From Rana temporaria (taxonomy: Eukaryota; Chordata; Amphibia; Anura; Ranidae), in the NCBI RefSeq assembly GCF_905171775.1, contig NC_053496.1, positions 182,803,759-182,867,758 of the forward strand: a stretch of DNA of 64,000 nucleotides, read 5' to 3'. A program made the translations under genes and the position numbers. Within the stretch, counting starts at the first letter, position 1; every line of letters begins with the position of its first letter. Below the pieces are notes generated by a model. It was not told the DNA's origin. It was given only the letters and a program-made list of their open reading frames with translations, and did no database searches. Of the stretch, positions 62,697-64,000 are shown in pieces.

Positions 62697-64000
62697 GGAG
62701 ATGAGGAGAACCTCAGAGGATTGTCTCACTTTGTCTCCAGACTGTAAAGTAGAAGATGAGGACATCACACAGTATAGTCCAGGAGAAAACCCGACTACCT
62801 CAAATGTCCATCCGGCACCACACAGTGTAGATGGACCATCGTATTCCTCTTATCCTGAGGAACCTCAGACTGTGCGGGACAGTGCCGGACCATCGCATTC
62901 CTCTTATCCTGAGGAACCTCAGACTGTGCGGGACGGTGTCGGACCATCGTATTCCTCTTATCCTGAGGAACCTCAGACTGTGCGGGACGGTGTCGGACCA
63001 TCGTATTCCTCTTATCCTGAGGAACCTCAGACTGTGCGGGACGGTGCCGGACCATCGTATTCCTCTTATCCTGAGGAACCTCAGACTGTGCGGGACGGTG
63101 CCGGACCATCGTATTCCTCTTATCCTGAGGAACCTCAGACTGTGCGGGACGGTGCCGGACCATCGTATTCCTCTTATCCCGAGGAACCTCAGACTGTGAG
63201 GGACGGTGCCGGACCATCGTATTCCTCTTATCCTGAGGAACCTCAAACTGTGCGGGACGGTGCCGGACCATCGTATTCCTTTTATTCTGAGGAACCTCAG
63301 GCTTTGTGGGATGGTGCCGGACCATCGTATTCCTCTTATCCCGAGGAACCTCAGACTGTGAGAGACGGTGCCGGACCATCTTATTCCTCTTATCCTGAGG
63401 AACCTCAGACTGTGTGGGACGGTGCCGGACCATCGTATTCTTTTTATCCTGAGGAACCTCAGACTGTGAGGGACGGTGCCGGACCATCGTATTTTTCCTA
63501 TTCTGAGGAACCCCAGACTGTGAGGGATGGTGTGGTCCTTCCAACAAATAAGAGGTTTTCCTGTACTGAGTGCGGGAAATGTTTCCTTTTTCAGTCCAAA
63601 CTTAATGAGCATAAAAGATCTCACACAGGTGAGAAGCCGTATTCCTGCCCTGAGTGTGGGAAGTGTTTCAGATTTAAATCCAGTCTTTATGAACATAAAA
63701 GTTCTCACACAGGTGAGAAGCCACATTCCTGTCCCGAGTGTGGGAAATGTTTCAATTATAAATCCAGACTTAATGTGCATAGAAGATCTCACACAGATGA
63801 GAAGCCGTTCTCCTGCTCTGAGTGTGGGAAAGTTTGTTTAACAAAGTCTCAGCTTTCCACACACCTGAAATACCACAAGGGGGAGAGGCCACATTCCTGT
63901 TCTGAGTGTGGGAAATGTTTTGTACAAAAATCGGAACTTGTCATACATCAGAGGTCGCACACGGGGGAAAAGCCGTATTCCTGTTCGGATTGCGGGAAAT
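62697..64000 (+). CDS. Gene 6: final exon (partial), 13-copy repeat linker and zinc fingers
   Basis: Likely the DNA-binding half of a KRAB zinc-finger repressor, cut by the window end. After the ttttag acceptor come VDGREMRRTSEDCLTLSPDC and EDEDITQYSPGEN, then 13 in-frame 18-residue repeats, then LPTNKRFSCTECGKC and five complete fingers plus the start of a sixth (SCSDCGK). Contact residues: F-S-K-E, F-S-S-E, Y-S-R-V, T-S-Q-T and Q-S-E-I. Finger 4 has the GKVCLTKS variant also seen in gene 4 finger 2. Model so far: 60624-60701, 61409-61543, 61630-61753, 61870-61967, 62067-62276, 62374-62476, 62697 onward; phases fit. Confidence 0.92.
62833..63534 (+). repeat. 54-bp coding repeat, 13 copies (gene 6)
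   Basis: Exactly 13 units of GPSYSSYPEEPQTVRDGA with substitutions such as SYSFYSEEPQALWDGA. No frameshift or stop. A long antisense frame is a shadow. Confidence 0.94.

Noticed and set aside
62800..63792. 330- and 250-codon minus-strand frames over the gene 6 repeat
   Set aside because: Antisense shadows of the 54-bp coding repeat.

Overview
This window looks like accessory DNA from a frog genome (neobatrachian, probably Ranidae-like; an inference). It holds split genes with GT-AG introns and amphibian-style KRAB/C2H2 zinc-finger genes. It is also densely packed with DIRS, CR1/L2-like and L1/Tx1-like retroelements, Tc1, hAT and TTAA transposons, long palindromic MITEs and minisatellites. 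I see no bacterial or viral genes, tRNAs, rRNAs or CRISPR arrays.

Six related zinc-finger genes are recognisable. Gene 1 (+, 3355-8220) lacks its 5' exons because a broken DIRS element (1-~3282) lies in its intron and fills the window edge. Genes 2 (-, ~25376-19367) and 3 (-, ~36715-30748) are close paralogues. Genes 4 (+, ~40620-44504), 5 (+, ~48866-54651) and 6 (+, ~59310 to beyond 64000) form a second subfamily. I predicted exons by hand from splice sites. All exon phases match, and each complete model gives a whole number of codons: gene 2 about 621 aa, gene 3 about 626, gene 4 about 520, gene 5 about 542. Shared layout: a non-coding promoter/first exon rich in GGAAGT motifs; two short exons encoding similar helical modules ending in TGE; a KRAB-A exon; one to three cassette exons carrying an NPPERCPRPLYS-type motif; an acidic exon (GEDL...EISTG); and one final exon with an LSPxCxxEDEDIT spacer and 5 to 16 canonical zinc fingers. 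By family knowledge these should be nuclear DNA-binding repressors, possibly aimed at transposons. That role is not shown by the sequence.

Between and inside the genes: a ~170-bp array with an inverted block (8.8-10.8 kb); a 45-bp minisatellite with a 362-bp higher-order repeat (14.7-16.2 kb); a 59-bp minisatellite (29.8-30.2 kb); five ~710-725-bp palindromic MITEs; TTAA-flanked elements; hAT elements with perfect 8-bp target duplications; and two palindromic Tc1 derivatives placed independently in the 3' flanks of genes 4 and 5. Several insertions have their empty site elsewhere in the window, which orders the duplications: gene 1 split off before a CR1/L2-like LINE entered the ancestor of genes 2 and 3.

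The most unusual features are tandem arrays of 73-bp units, each carrying a copy of the exon-1 5' splice site (1 to 10 copies per gene), and an in-frame 54-bp minisatellite between KRAB and fingers that varies from 2 to 13 copies in genes 4-6. Individual genes also show lesions: a KRAB box cut by an in-frame exon fusion (gene 4), loss of a finger by deletion (gene 5), and decayed fingers after an early stop (gene 1).
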